In this document: piece after piece, positions 1-12,751 of the stretch | Position numbering within the stretch: the first letter of the stretch is position 1 | How the letters are laid out: every line of letters begins with the position of its first letter | NCBI RefSeq assembly: GCF_047495875.1 | Contig: NC_092461.1 | Location: 89,245,431 to 89,309,430, forward strand | DNA: 64,000 nt | Origin: Pithys albifrons albifrons | Lineage: Eukaryota; Chordata; Aves; Passeriformes; Thamnophilidae | Direction: 5' to 3' | Program-made: the position numbers and the translations under genes | Notes under the pieces: model-generated | What the model was told of the DNA's origin: nothing | The model's input: the letters and a program-made list of their open reading frames with translations, nothing else | Databases searched by the model: none

Positions 1-3000
1 ACTCATTGAAACTTCATTGTGATGTGGGGGGGAAAAAGAATAGCTGTAATTTTGAGGAAAATTCTCTGTATCTTTCATATCAAACTGAGACAGCAACTCC
101 CTATCTTAAGCGTACAATGAAAATTAGCTTCTTGCTTTGCAAAATGACTTTATTTTGTGACTGTGTGTATATGCCTGTCCATATCTGTTAATGAAATCCT
201 CGTCAGTGATGAATTTGATAACAATCAGGAAGTAAGATTATTCAGATAGTAAAGCTCTCAAGGTAAGTAGTTGGTCTTTCAATGTACTTTTAAAGCCCTA
301 AGCTTTGACAGTGGAACCTATGAAATTGTCATGAATATCTTTAATTTCCTAATCTTCCCTTTTAAAAAATTTTAGTGTATTTAATGAGTAGAGAACCCAT
401 ATTATACAATTCAGGAACAATCCAGATAATTTCAGATCCGTAGCAATAGAGAGAGGAAATGGGGTAATTAAAGATAAATTAAAGTCCAATTTTGTAAGCA
501 TGTTACATGCTTAACTATCTTGTAAATATCCAGCTTTCCAGTGAAATTGCATTGGACTCACAGTTCAAACATGCATGTATGGAAGAGGCATCATTCAGGC
601 TTAGTGAGGGAGTCAGTGGAAGGCCCAAGCCAAGTCCCAGCCTCCTTAAGGGCTAGTCTTCCCCTAATAGAGGGCATATTTTCAAAATGAAATTTCACCT
701 GTTCTACTGTGGTGAAGATATATATTAGTAGTGATATGCACTGCCTTTAATAATGTGGCTAAAGGAAAAGGAAATGCTGGGCAGGGCTCTATTTCAAAAG
801 TAGTTGCTATGCACATTAGGAGTAAAGTGGGGGGACATGCACAGAAATGTGCTCTTGTATTTCAGAGAGAAGAAACAGAGTGTTTCCCTTACTGCTGGCA
901 CAACTTGCTGCTGATAACAGTCTTCCGTAAGAAAGTCTCTTCTGTAATTACAATAGCAAACCTGGTCAGCAGCACCAAATCTAAAATTCCTTTCTGACCA
1001 ACAGTGCCATTTCATACCTAGATTTACTGGTCAAGGATATTAATCTCAAGGAGTATTTTTGTGGTGGGGATTGTTGGTAAATACTGCTGCCTTCATTTGA
1101 ATGAGATCTATAAGCTGGCTGACATGACTCCTGGTAATAGCTCTGAATTTACGGATGATGTAAAGATGTACAGGTGTGGTTCGCAGTACCTCTGTTTCTT
1201 TGTGCTCTGTAGACTAATGTGCAATCATGCCCTTCACCTTAAGCAGGCACAAGTGAAGCTTTGCGTGACTTGTGCTGTTTCAGCCTTTGTACCACAGAAC
1301 AGCAGACAGCACAAACAAGAAAGCTTGAATAAGGTTTTCCTCATTGTCTGAAATTGTGCAAAAATAGATAGAACAAATGTAAAATCTGTATAACTCCTAA
1401 AACTTTGCTATGTGTTGTCAGGGGTTGGGTGACGGGAAGGACAGAGTATTCAAGCAAATTTTGATCAGCAAGAATCATTAGCTGCAGGTGGCCTCAGCTT
1501 AAGTAGCTCTGAATACAACCATCTTAGGGTGGGAGACATTTAACCTTCATCTAGTCCAGGAAAATTAAAAAATTGGTTAGCCCTCATCCCCCATATATAC
1601 TTTGTCTGCAGCTCCAGGCAGGAGTTCAGCAGAGCTGATATTTGGCCTCTTTTCCCTTAATTTTAATAGTTGTCTTTGAAAGAAATTGCCAAATTATTAA
1701 ATGTGTAATATCACAGCACTTAAAGCATATAATTTTAAAACAGTCATGTATAATATTCTTTTATGTGCATATGTAGTAAAGTGCACTTATATTTTCCTTC
1801 GTGTTTGATCATTAGCAGATATATTATAATGTCAATATATGCTATGAATGATATTTTAAACAAACCTGCTACTGACTTGGCTGTAAACTTGTGAAAAACA
1901 TTGGTTTCACCTTAAGGTTTTAATTTCCTTATGTTTAGTATAAAATCGATACTTTAAGGGTGACTAAAATAACAACCAGACAGTATTTACTGTTTTATGC
2001 TGAACATTTCAAATCAGAAGAATGTAGGAAGAGTTTCTGAGTTATAATTTAAACATTTATAACCATCATTCTAGTTCATCTGAGAAAGCTTACCTTATTT
2101 GGTCTAGAATTACAATCTATTCAATTAAAGCAATTCTCAGATAAGTACTCTGACTGATAAGAAGTGTTTTCCTACACCTTAAACGCAGATACTTGAATCT
2201 AGCATAGTTCTTCACCATTGCAACTCAGGAACAGTTTGTTTCATAGCAGTAAATTAAGATCAGTTAAAAATTGCTGGAAAAGAATGAACGAATTGTGTCC
2301 ACTACATTGTCTTTAAAAATAAAGTTAAAAGCCTGAATATGGTTATTGGAGTGTCTGTTCATAGATGTATGAGATAGGTAAAGGGCATTTTGCCATAATG
2401 TGTCAGATTATTTTGACTTCAATTTTTCATGAGGCATGTTAAGTTAAGGTAATGCCTAATGTGAGTAATAGTGACAGAATCTGACCTTTGCATGTGATTT
2501 TTTCTTTTCTATAATGATAGTGAACATCTGAAGTAAACCTCATATCAGCTAGAAAGTATTACATTTTTGTTATATCATTTTTCACAGTGAACCAGTTGGA
2601 GTTGGTTTTAAATCTCTTCTCTTGTGATCTGTAGTCTTTCTTCTTTGTTCTGTCTTACTTTCCAAAATAGATCATAACTAAACACTTAGGAGGGATCAGT
2701 AAATCACTTCTTCTGTAAAAAGGTAGAATTACCAAAAAGAAAAAAAAAGAAACAAAAAACAAGCCAAAAGTTAACTCAAGTTCCCAGCCAGATGGTACAA
2801 TCATTCTTACACTGACTATACCTCTAAAGATGTAAATGTTTTGTAGATTTCATCTAGCAATGGCAAATTCTTTCCCTAAATAATGAAATATCAAGTCCAG
2901 AGGTAAAAAGGAGGTGAAGGACTACAATACTGACTGCATTTCATTTTTGACCATTGTGGCCTGAGGAAGACCGTTCCAGACTGGCCTTGCTTAGTCTTGT

Positions 3001-5905
3001 CTGTTGTCTCATAACTTCAGGTTATTTTGCTACATGTCCTTGAAAGAATTCCTTTGTCTGTGTCATAAATCCTTGCCAAGCCTTTTCTGACTGCACAGGA
3101 TGCACATAGATATTGTATTCTCATTCACACAAACTGTACATCCTCTACAGTGATGCTCTGTTTTCATTAGTATGATACGGCAAAAGTTATTTTTAAATAT
3201 GGGCTGGCATTGAATTTTATATTTCACTTTTATATACATAATTAATCTAAATCCAAACATGGACAGCTTGTAAGTATTTAGTCATGGAAGGAAGCACTAT
3301 ATCCAGGTTTCTAAAAGTCAGATGAAGCCAAGTGAAAACACAAACACTGTTCAGTGTTTGGCTTGATCCAGTGCTGAAGTTAAGAGAGTTTTGTGAAGCA
3401 ATCAAAGATTATTTAGTCAAAAAGAGCAAGGCTGTAAAGTAGACAATGTCACATGAACCAAAAGGTCTCTCAGTCTTGCAACAGCAGGCTGATACCAGAA
3501 TCACCAGCACCAGCAATTTGTTCCTTTATTTGGTGATAAATTAAGGAGGCCTTCCTGAGCTCATACAAGCAGAAAAAAAATGATCTCAGAGGCTTGTGAG
3601 TCACACTGTGTCTGATTAAGTTAAAGGTGTAGGAGATACAGAAAACTGCTGTGTATGGCTATTTCTGATATGTTACTGACACTGCAGCAAAGACAGACAT
3701 TGTAGTTTTGGCATACAAACACAATGTTGTTTGATCTAACCAGTCATGCTGAATTGGTCAGCAAAAAACACCAGTGACAAACTTTCAGCTGAATATACAA
3801 TTACGGAATTGACCAACAGTTTTAATGTATTTTCCAGGCAGCCGAGAGTGTTTTCCATAGTCCAAGTCTGCTGAGACTGCTTCAGATGCATTTATCACTT
3901 CAATAAAGACTAAGTAGAAATTCATGTTCTGTCTTCTGTATTTTTCTTACATTTGACATAGTATGGCAATGGCTCTTCTTTGCTTTAAACAGTTTTTCAT
4001 CTCTGGCAAGTGATTGAGAAACTTTCTAACTGGAATTGGATGCCAGTTATAAATATCTTTTCGTGACTTACTGCATTCATACTGTTCCAAAATGAAGGAC
4101 CATATTGCCCCTGTATGTGGGAGACATGCTTGCATCCATTAGCTCTTCCAGGAGAGTGTTTCTCCTCACCAGACAAGATTCCACAGGAATACAATATTCC
4201 TGTGTTTGGACAACTCCTAGTAAGACATCAGAAGCGAGTAACTCGATTGTGAACTACCTTTAACAAAGTACTAGCTCCAAGTGCAGCAAAGCAATTTATT
4301 TATTTTGAGATACTATTTCTTACTGTATGCACTGTCCTGTAGTTTCATCACTGGTGAACATAGGGCAGCTATTTAGGGGTGTCTTTAACCAAGTTTCCAG
4401 TATTTAATCAGTATTAAATTTGCTTATGCCTCTCAGTTGGGGCATAAGTATAACATAGTGCATAAACTTCTTCTAGAGATCTGTGGATACTTTTATGCCT
4501 TCTTGATTAGTGAATCATTGTACAGCATGACTTCTTTTCCTGGTATTTGTTATATGTTAGTTTGAGTTGCAACATTTTCTTGCAATATACGTTATTGTAT
4601 TGAGTGAAACAAACTTATATGTGGAGTAATTGTACTTTTCATAGACATATTACTCCTTTAAGTTTAGGCATGCTGATATTTTAAGTGGTTGAGTTTTTTT
4701 GAGCAGAGCAGAATGTATCACATCATAGCAGTATGCAGGAATAGTATGCTGTACTAACATACAGCCAGCCATTCAACTTTATGCTATGCATTTTCTTGGT
4801 TTTACTTGGAAGTTAGTACTGCAGTTACACGTTGTTGCATTTCAGCTTCTATTCCGCATCTCTTTAATTAAATCGTTTAACTATAGATTTTAAATGTTGT
4901 TAGAGTTTTATTGTTGTACTCTTAACCAGGTAATAAACGTACAAGTAGATTTTAGTGTTTTATTATAGAATTTGTTTAGGTGAGAAAGTTAGTGTGTGAT
5001 TATCAAGATTGAGAGTTTGTAGTATACCAACAGTTCTGTGAGAGGACTTATAGTGAAACAGTTAGTGCTCTGTACAATTTAATCCTCTGACTTACTCGTA
5101 TTGATGTTCTCTTGTAACCAAATCATTAGAGTAGTATGCTTTTCCCCACCACAACATCCCATATTAAATTGAATAAAAATAGGGAAAAAGTCTATAGTGG
5201 GCTTTATGGACTGTGTAGTTTTCCTTTTTCAAGTATTTAACTTCTACATGCAGTAGAACTATATTTTTAGCTGAATTAAATGTGTGACTTCTCCCCCACC
5301 CCCTCAATAATTCTCTTCATTACCCAAACAAAACAAGTAGAAGTATTGCAAATGTCTGCCTTATATAGATGGCACGGGTTTTGGCAGATGAAAGTTTAGA
5401 AGATGATATTTCGGTTCTCAGGTTTCCCTGATGGTACTTGCATGTGCTTTTGCACTGTGGGTAACAGAACTTCCATTTTCCCTTCTCCCTGAAAACAGAA
5501 AGTCCAAAATATTTCTTCAGGATTGGCACTTGTTTACCTAAACAAATTCCAAGTAATTTGGAAAACGCAGAAGAATACAGAATATGTGACCAAAAGTAAA
5601 GCCTCTGTGTACTTTAACTGTGAGGCTGTTAATGGGAATGGAGACTATTTTGATATAGCCACAAAATCAGTTCTCAGTTATAGTTACTTGAAAAAGATCA
5701 GTTCCAGGAATTAGTGACCATAGCTTGACTGCCTGCCCATGCCTCATTTACACTTAAGGTATTTTGGAGAAAAAAATCAGGCTATATAAATATGACAGTC
5801 TTAACCATCCTCTTGTGTTTCTCTAAGGAAAAGACCTTCCTATCTTCATAAGAAATACCTATATATGACTGTCTATTTAGTGTATTTTCTGTGAGGTTAA
5901 AAAAG
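1..5905. other. Unique non-coding DNA, no gene seen
   Basis: AT-rich, CpG-poor vertebrate DNA. Open frames here are short (under 100 codons), lack recognisable motifs and look like chance. An A-rich stretch lies near 2736-2760. A 20-bp near-palindrome with 9-bp arms and a TT centre lies at 3341-3360. I see no recognisable transposon or RNA gene in this block. Confidence 0.6.
3341..3360. repeat. Short inverted repeat (9-bp arms)
   Basis: CAAACACTG and CAGTGTTTG are perfect reverse complements separated by TT. It is a short structure in otherwise unremarkable DNA. A 9-bp pair at this spacing can occur by chance in 64 kb, so no function is proposed. Confidence 0.5.
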
Positions 5906-6026
5906 CTTCACCTGGATGTGTTCCTGTGTAACCTGCTCTAGCTGACCCTGCCTTGGCAGGGTTGTTGGACGAAGTGATCTCCAGAGCTCCCTTTCAACCC
6001 TGACAATTCTGTGATTCTATGATTTA
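5906..6026 (+). mobile_element. CR1 LINE 3' end, 5'-truncated
   Basis: This is the last roughly 120 bases of a CR1 non-LTR retrotransposon in sense orientation. The segment follows the CR1 3'UTR: a GGATGTGTTCCTGTGTAACC-like block, a TGGCAGGG..TTGGAC block, then GATCTCCAGAG..CCCTTTCAACCC, and finally the CR1 tail GTGATTCTATGATT. CR1 inserts by target-primed reverse transcription and is usually strongly 5'-truncated, as here. It has no coding content and several differences from the consensus I remember, so it is an old copy. No target-site duplication is obvious, as is usual for CR1. Confidence 0.9.
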
Positions 6027-9000
6027 CTGTTCTGTTTTTAATGAGTATTTATAATCAGTCTGATAGTTGTTTGTGGATTTCACTATAAGTCTGCACAGGT
6101 TCTGTGCTTATTTCACTATCTCAGTTGAAGGTGTTTTTTTCTGCAGTTTTATTGTGGAAACATTCCTTGGTGTGTATTTACTTTAAGAAGTGGTAGAGGC
6201 TGTTTTAGTTTAGATGGGTTCTTTCCTCTATCACCAAAATCAGATGGACCTTTTTAAGACCATACTAGCCAGATCACTGTTGTGAGGATTTTATAAAGCT
6301 CTAGAACTTGTCTGGTAGCTGAACATCAGAGATGTTTTGTTCTTTTTAACCTTTTTGTTTTCTTTGTCATTTATCTAGCTGAATTCTTAATAATTCTTAT
6401 AAGCCAAAACTTACTCTTGCAACAGTAGTGAAAATCTAAGCTACAGTGTGCTTTTCACTAGCCTTTCCTCAGCCTTCTCTTTCTTTTTTTTTTAATACTT
6501 GTATTTGTTGATTTCTCCTCCTGAAAAGGTTAAGTAATGTAATTTTCTCTTGAAAGATAAGAGCTTATATCAGTTCAAGAGAGAAACCTAATTTTCCATA
6601 TTTACCATATCATCTAATCATCTAAAAGGATCTACTTTTGTATCTATGCAACCATAGTTTATACCTATTTGGAATAGCATTTACAGTACCTTCTAGTTTG
6701 CATTCATTGATTAAGGAGTATTTATGCTGTTACATGCAGCCAAATAGAGCATTACCAGCAACATGTTTGATAAATCCAGTAATATTTGCAAGCAACTTCA
6801 TGGCCCAGTTATGACTGGTGAGGAAAGCCTGGGTCCATGACTTCAGTATTTTCCACTGGAAGAGAAATACTTCCAGGATATTATATTCCTGTTTTAATAC
6901 TTTGCAGAGTATATGCAGGTTTCAAACAGGAACATTAGATGGCAAAAACAAACTGCAAAGGATGGTGTACTCTCTGGCCTTGAAGAAAAGCCGGAGCATA
7001 ATACTGTGTGTAAAAAGATTTCTAGTGAGAGCTGCGCACATACATGTTGCTGCTTGTGTTGCATAACTTTGATCTTTACTATGATGCCATGAATGAGCCA
7101 GAGCCCTTATTGTAGGGTTAGAGAGTCTCATAAATGGCCTACACTTTTAATCCTTCTACAAACAGATTAAGTTTATTTACTTTTTATTATTTATCTTCCA
7201 ATTAAATCGAGTGGCCTATCCCTTGTGATTAATTATATGAAAGGTATACTTTTGATGTAATGCTCTACTTGTCTTTGCATTAGCTTATCACAATTAGTCA
7301 GTTAGGAGTCAGGTAGTTAATATATTATATGTGTAGTTTTAATATAGAGGAGCAATATTTTCAATAACTTTCTGAAAATACTAGAACTCACATAAATAAA
7401 ACCAGGTGTGTTATTCAAAATACTTGTACTGTCACAGGTTATATTTGCTGCCTGTTTTGGTTCTTTCCAGTGATATCCCACAATCTTGGCCCCAAATAGT
7501 GGCAACTTTACTAATTTTGTTAATAACACTTAATATTAACCTATGTAGTCTCCAGGCGTAGAAATTTGCAGTAATATATATGCATGTTTTCAGTAACAGA
7601 ATCCTAGGAAAACTTGTGATAACTGCTTAGTCCAGTAGTTTATTGATCTTCTAAATTTATAACAAAATTGCATGACATGAAAATCAAGGATAAATACTTT
7701 AACAATTTGTTTTTCTAATGCAGCAAGAATTTTGCATTGCCTGTATTAACTTTTTAAGTACAGAATAAATTAGTTTGACTTTAGTAGCTGCAAAAATCAC
7801 GTAGTAGCATGTTCTGCTATGCTAATATTTAGAACCAATTAAGCATTTTCATTGGAGTTTGATATTATATTGGTATTTTTCTGTATTTTGTTTATCTTGG
7901 AAAGAATAAAACACTTTTGCTTTTAAAACATTGAAATCAGTTGAAATAGGCTTACTGATTTTATCCAGAGTGTAAAGATTGTGATCAGTTTCTGCATTGC
8001 TGCAATTAATATACATTTAGGTTATGCAGGATTTTGTCTTAATATGATCAGTCTTTATCTATGTAAAGTAGAATTCTGACACCATTGATCTGTATTATTA
8101 AAATGCACAGAGCAGCTATCATATCCTGGGCTTCTGCTGAGATATGCTTTTAATTGAAGCAGAATTATAGCAATGTGTTATCAATGTGAATTTAGTTAAG
8201 ACTACAGCATTGACTGGAATGCTTCATTGTTGTACGGTGGGCTCTCTGTTGTGAGGTTGAATTTAAATGCCATCATGGGTCTAGGATAGGTGCTCAGTGC
8301 AGGAAGTGACCAAATAAAGACTTACTCTGGAAGATGTGCACTTCCAGTTGATGTCACACACAGTGTTTGTCCTTGAGAAGAAAGGCTAGAGCTGTATGAC
8401 ACTTGTATTTTAGATAGGCAGCTAATACTCTGAAAAGTGGCAGTTGTATGCCCAGAAGTAGCTTAATAGTGCCTCAGTATAGCAAATGATTCTGGAGACA
8501 TCCTTTAACTTTGCTTTCTATAAAGAGGAAAATAAAAGAGGGGGAAAACAGGATCTTAAAAAGACAAGCTTCAGGTGATTAGAAACACTGAAGAGAAGCT
8601 GGAGTTTTTACATCTTTCATCATCTACAGTGCAAAGGCCCCACACTGCAAATCCCTGTGTTACATTTCATGGTGTTCCTCTTGGAGAATGCCTACCAGGG
8701 TTTCAAGCAAGAGCCAAAATCTGATAAAATGTAATCCATACACTTACCATTTTCATGTGACATACAGTCCTATGTAGATGTTCAGTTTTTACCCATCAAT
8801 GTCAGTGTTTATGTACTTAGTGTGCAACTCGAATATTAACATTGATATTAGGGCCATCAATGGAGACCTTAAACACCTGTGCTCATATTTACATATTAGG
8901 AACCTTAGTTTCAATACTAATAACTTTTTAGTCATCATAACTATGTAAAGTGTGTTAAAAAGCAAATGGGAAGTGAACACCTCAAAGGGAGTATTTAAAA

Positions 9001-10680
9001 CAGCTGTAGAAAAGTGTGAAATCATGTTTGTGTCAACTGTTCTTCATGAGACAAGAACAGACAGATCTCCAATACCATCAAAAGATGGTACATTTGAAAT
9101 GGACAGAAATGTGTGTGGTTTTACACAGTGCAACATGGGGCAGTGTTAGTCACTGTCACAAGCTATTATTGTTGTGAGTCAGATTTTAAAAAATCCTTCT
9201 CTAGCTGCTTTTGTTGGTGTGGTAAATGATGTTCTTCTCCTGAAAATCGTGGTATGCATTAAAAAGTGCAGGTATTTACAGGAGTATTAGTTAGGCAGGA
9301 AGGATATGTCAGGCAATTGGCATATCTGTTAATAGACAGTCATTAGAAGTTAAGTGGCTTTCTCTCTTGACCAAAACTTTTTCAATAATCTTGAATAGAG
9401 TTTACTGAAACTGTCAAAAATATCTGTTAGAGCCTAGAACTTGAATCAGGTGGAGCTACTGCTTCCATCATTTCTGGTGAGTTGTCATAGATTGCATTTC
9501 GTATATTGTATATTTGCAAAAAATAACCTTCTGCTTTCCAAGTAAGTCAGAGACTTCAATTTTTAGAGACGTATTGGAACGTAAATACTGATAGATGGGC
9601 AAACAGAAATAAAAATAAATTTTATAATGTGTTTTTCAAGTGCATAAAACAAATTGTGGATGCAAAGTAGAGAACTTCTTCCATCAACTGAGTAAAATTT
9701 AGCAATGTAAGTCCAGTTACTTTAACAAAACATAAATTGTAATAGTGCAAGTAGTCTAACATTATGATCATCAGTGAATGCATTAATGAAACCTTCTTGT
9801 AATTTCAAAGTGCAAAAACAAGTTTTGAGGCATAATAAGAGGATAACATACAGTCTGTTTTAATAAATGATGTTCAGATAGGAAATACTCTCTGATGTCT
9901 ATATTTTGGAATCATTGTTGTTAAGTTTTTCTTTATTTGCTGAATGTTATTGCCCATGGTGGCCACACACACAGTAAGAACAGGCCTATCTTGATGATTT
10001 AAAAAAAAATAGGCAAACCAAAATCACCAGAAAAAAAAATTCCCTCTTGTACTACTCTGTGACTCAGTATTGTCTGTCATAGGGTTGTTCTGTTGACTGA
10101 TTGCCACTGGCTTTTTATTTATGCTTTTTAATTAACAATTACAGTTTCAACATCTTATATAAATCTGTGGTCTGGGGGGGAGTAGTGTTGAACTTTTATT
10201 ATGTTATTTTAGTATGCAGAAATAACACAGTATTAGATTTCACTAAATCCTTGCTTTATGGGGGTTCTCTTTACCTTTTAGAAGATCAAAAATGACTGCT
10301 TTATTTTGGGTTGGTCTTTGTTCCAGTTTATGTAATTTGAGTACAAAAACTGTCCTTAAAGAAGAACCTGCAAGCTTTTTCTTTATATTTTATGAAGCAT
10401 ATTGCAACTAAGGACTGTTTAACTAATATGGTTTTATGGGTTATAATGAGGGCACTTCAAATCATGTTCACCTTTAATTTCTATAGTATTACTGCTGCAG
10501 TGAATAAAGTGCTTAATTACCTTTCTACCATGTCAGGGTCTTTTCTTTTTCTAAATATGCTGTAGAAAATAAGCACAAAGGATTTAAATTGATCTCTTTT
10601 TATACTCATCTGCTCATGTAATTGATTCCCCAGTATTGAGACCTATTCCTTCTGTCTGTATACCAAAGATTTCTTAGCAA
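6027..10680. other. Unique non-coding DNA, no gene seen
   Basis: AT-rich sequence with scattered homopolymer runs (for example T near 6482-6492 and A near 10001-10009 and 10031-10039). Open frames are below 85 codons with no family signature. No repeat family is recognised by eye. Confidence 0.55.
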
Positions 10681-10689
10681 AGGTCCAGC

Positions 10690-11110
10690 CCCAGCAGGTT
10701 GATTACACACTTGTTACCTGTAATTCAATACAGCAGTGCCCTGTTTACAAAGTCCAGATTTCCTGGGCTGTCAGTTAGGGCAATCAGCACAAAGACCAAG
10801 AGCTTTTGGAACTAAATAAACAATGAGAAAAACATTCAGGGCTGCCAGTAACCTTCACAGGTAATTTAACAGCCTTTGACTACAAGGCATCAGTTGCTGT
10901 AGATGTCTGGCAAATATGAAATCTGACATTCTCCCTTGCCATGTTCTGCCAATAGGTCCGTGTGTAATCTCTCGCTGAGGTTCGCCGCCGCTCCGCTGCG
11001 CTCAACCAAACTGCCTTTATTATGACAGACGCCCACACCTGCGTTCTGTCACCTACCTGCCATGTGCTCTTCCAAAAGGATAGAGCGAATTATTTAGAAT
11101 TTCAGGGTTA
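10690..11110. promoter_or_regulatory. Candidate conserved regulatory element with CpG-rich core
   Basis: The block differs from its flanks in texture: fewer homopolymers, more balanced bases, and nine CpG dinucleotides between 10959 and 11043 in a window that is otherwise CpG-depleted. E-box/ZEB-type cores (CACCTG near 11036, ACCTACCTGCC near 11051) and an ATTACACACTTG stretch near 10703 are present. No frame through it is usefully open, so it is not a coding exon as it stands. A conserved enhancer is the inferred reading; an unmethylated fragment of a non-coding RNA promoter is an alternative. Nothing here proves conservation. Confidence 0.3.
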
Positions 11111-12713
11111 ATGAAATTAGAAGTCACTCCCTTGTCCCTTCTGCCATTCTTCTTCTGGTCAGCATCCTGGCCAGCACAAGCTTTTTGATCTCCTCTTAGA
11201 AATGTTTAAATATGAAGAAAGAAACTGCTTGATCAATTTGGCATAAATTGGACTCTTTTTTTTTTTATTGCAAACAGGGAACAGAGTTATCTCTATTTTC
11301 TAGATGACCTTTAAGTATCGGACAGATTATTGTCTAAAGCTTTGCGTTTATGTAATTTTAATTTTACTTCTTTTATTTCTGCTGTATTTGGTGCATATTC
11401 TGTCGGTTTGGATAATGATTAGAACATCTATTTTAAAGACAACTGACATAATAAAGTTGACAAAATATATCCATGATGCGAAGAAAACGGAGACAGAGAT
11501 TCATCTGGGTCTGTGTAAAAAAAGGTTTATATCTTTTAGTTCAGCAGTCAAAAGTCTTTGCAAGCAGATAAAATTAATATTATCTATACAAATTTAAAAG
11601 TATATCTGTTAAAAAAAAAATATAATACATATAAGTTAGATGTAACTGTTCATATAAACAACCCAAACTATCTGACAAATAAACATTTTCTTGGGTGCTG
11701 GCAACAAAATTGGTTCATGGAATCATGCCTTCTTTTTTAATTATCCCTATTATATAAATCTGTAGACATCTTACAAGCTGTTATGAAGAATCTGTTTTTT
11801 CATAACTGTTGTACAAATACAAGAACTGAAATTATTTGAGAAATCTGAGAAAATCTATTATTCAATTATGTTTGAACCAGAAAGTGCTTCCTTGTTCTAT
11901 TTTTATGCTTTCACTGATAAATTTCTGAGCACCCTGTTGTGGGTAAGTTTAATAGGAGATAGCTGAAGGTATTGTGCAACAGACACTCCTCACTGCTTAA
12001 TTCACTATCTGTCCTGTAATTCTGTCTCGGGAAACATGCTTGTGCAACTCTAGTAGATGTACATCCATGGCTGAATGTTAGTTGAATTCTAATTATTTGC
12101 TGTGTCTGACTGTGGCAATGAACATACAGATTTAAATTATATAGGCATGATTTGAGTATAACAAAGGAGAGGAAGGGTTGTTATGTGGTGGTATTTTTTT
12201 TCTTTCTTTTTAATTATATTGTTCCATGCAAAAATAGAGGCTGGAACAGGGGCAGACCAGAAGTAGTTTACTAAAAGCATTAGTAATTGAAGTGAGAAAT
12301 TCCAGATTTGTTTGGGGATCCCTAAATATTTAGTGGTCTTTCTGTGGTCCCAGGGGAGCAGGGAAAAGGATAATAACAACACAGTTTTCATTGTGCATTA
12401 GTAGAGTCAGGAACAACAGCATGAAGATGATGGTCTTACAAAGATCAAAGTTTTGTAATAATTTAACTCATTTGCAACGTGTATGCACAGCAACCATCAA
12501 GGGTTCTAGTGTGGAAAGTGCTGATGTGGTTGTAACTGAAACAGGCCATTGGGCATAGCATGGGATCCTGTGGGAGGCAGCCATGTCCTATGTGAGCCAG
12601 TTGGTGGAAACCTATGGAGTGGACATTGACAACCCAGTATTTACAGTACGTTTCACATGAGGGGATCCATTCTGTAGTGAGGATGGGTTGCATTTCACTG
12701 TTTCAGCAATGGC
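11111..12713. other. Non-coding DNA, no gene seen
   Basis: AT-rich, with a T run near 11257-11268 and an A run near 11611-11620. The segment around 12470-12700 is less AT-rich and has broken open frames on both strands, but no frame extends without stops and I recognise no family. Confidence 0.5.
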
Positions 12714-12751
12714 AAAGTAGTGAACTCCCACAGGAGTTCATTCACTACTTT
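12714..12751. repeat. Imperfect hairpin, 15-bp stem
   Basis: AAAGTAG plus TGAACTCC on the left pairs with GGAGTTCA plus CTACTTT on the right. The loop is CACA and there is a single 4-nt bulge (TTCA) on the right arm. All 15 pairs are Watson-Crick. It lies outside any recognised transposon. It could be a folded RNA, the edge of a small inverted-repeat element, or chance. Confidence 0.6.

Noticed and set aside
12470..12700. Broken open frames suggesting a transposase or retrocopy
   Set aside because: Stops break every frame and no stretch matches a family I know.
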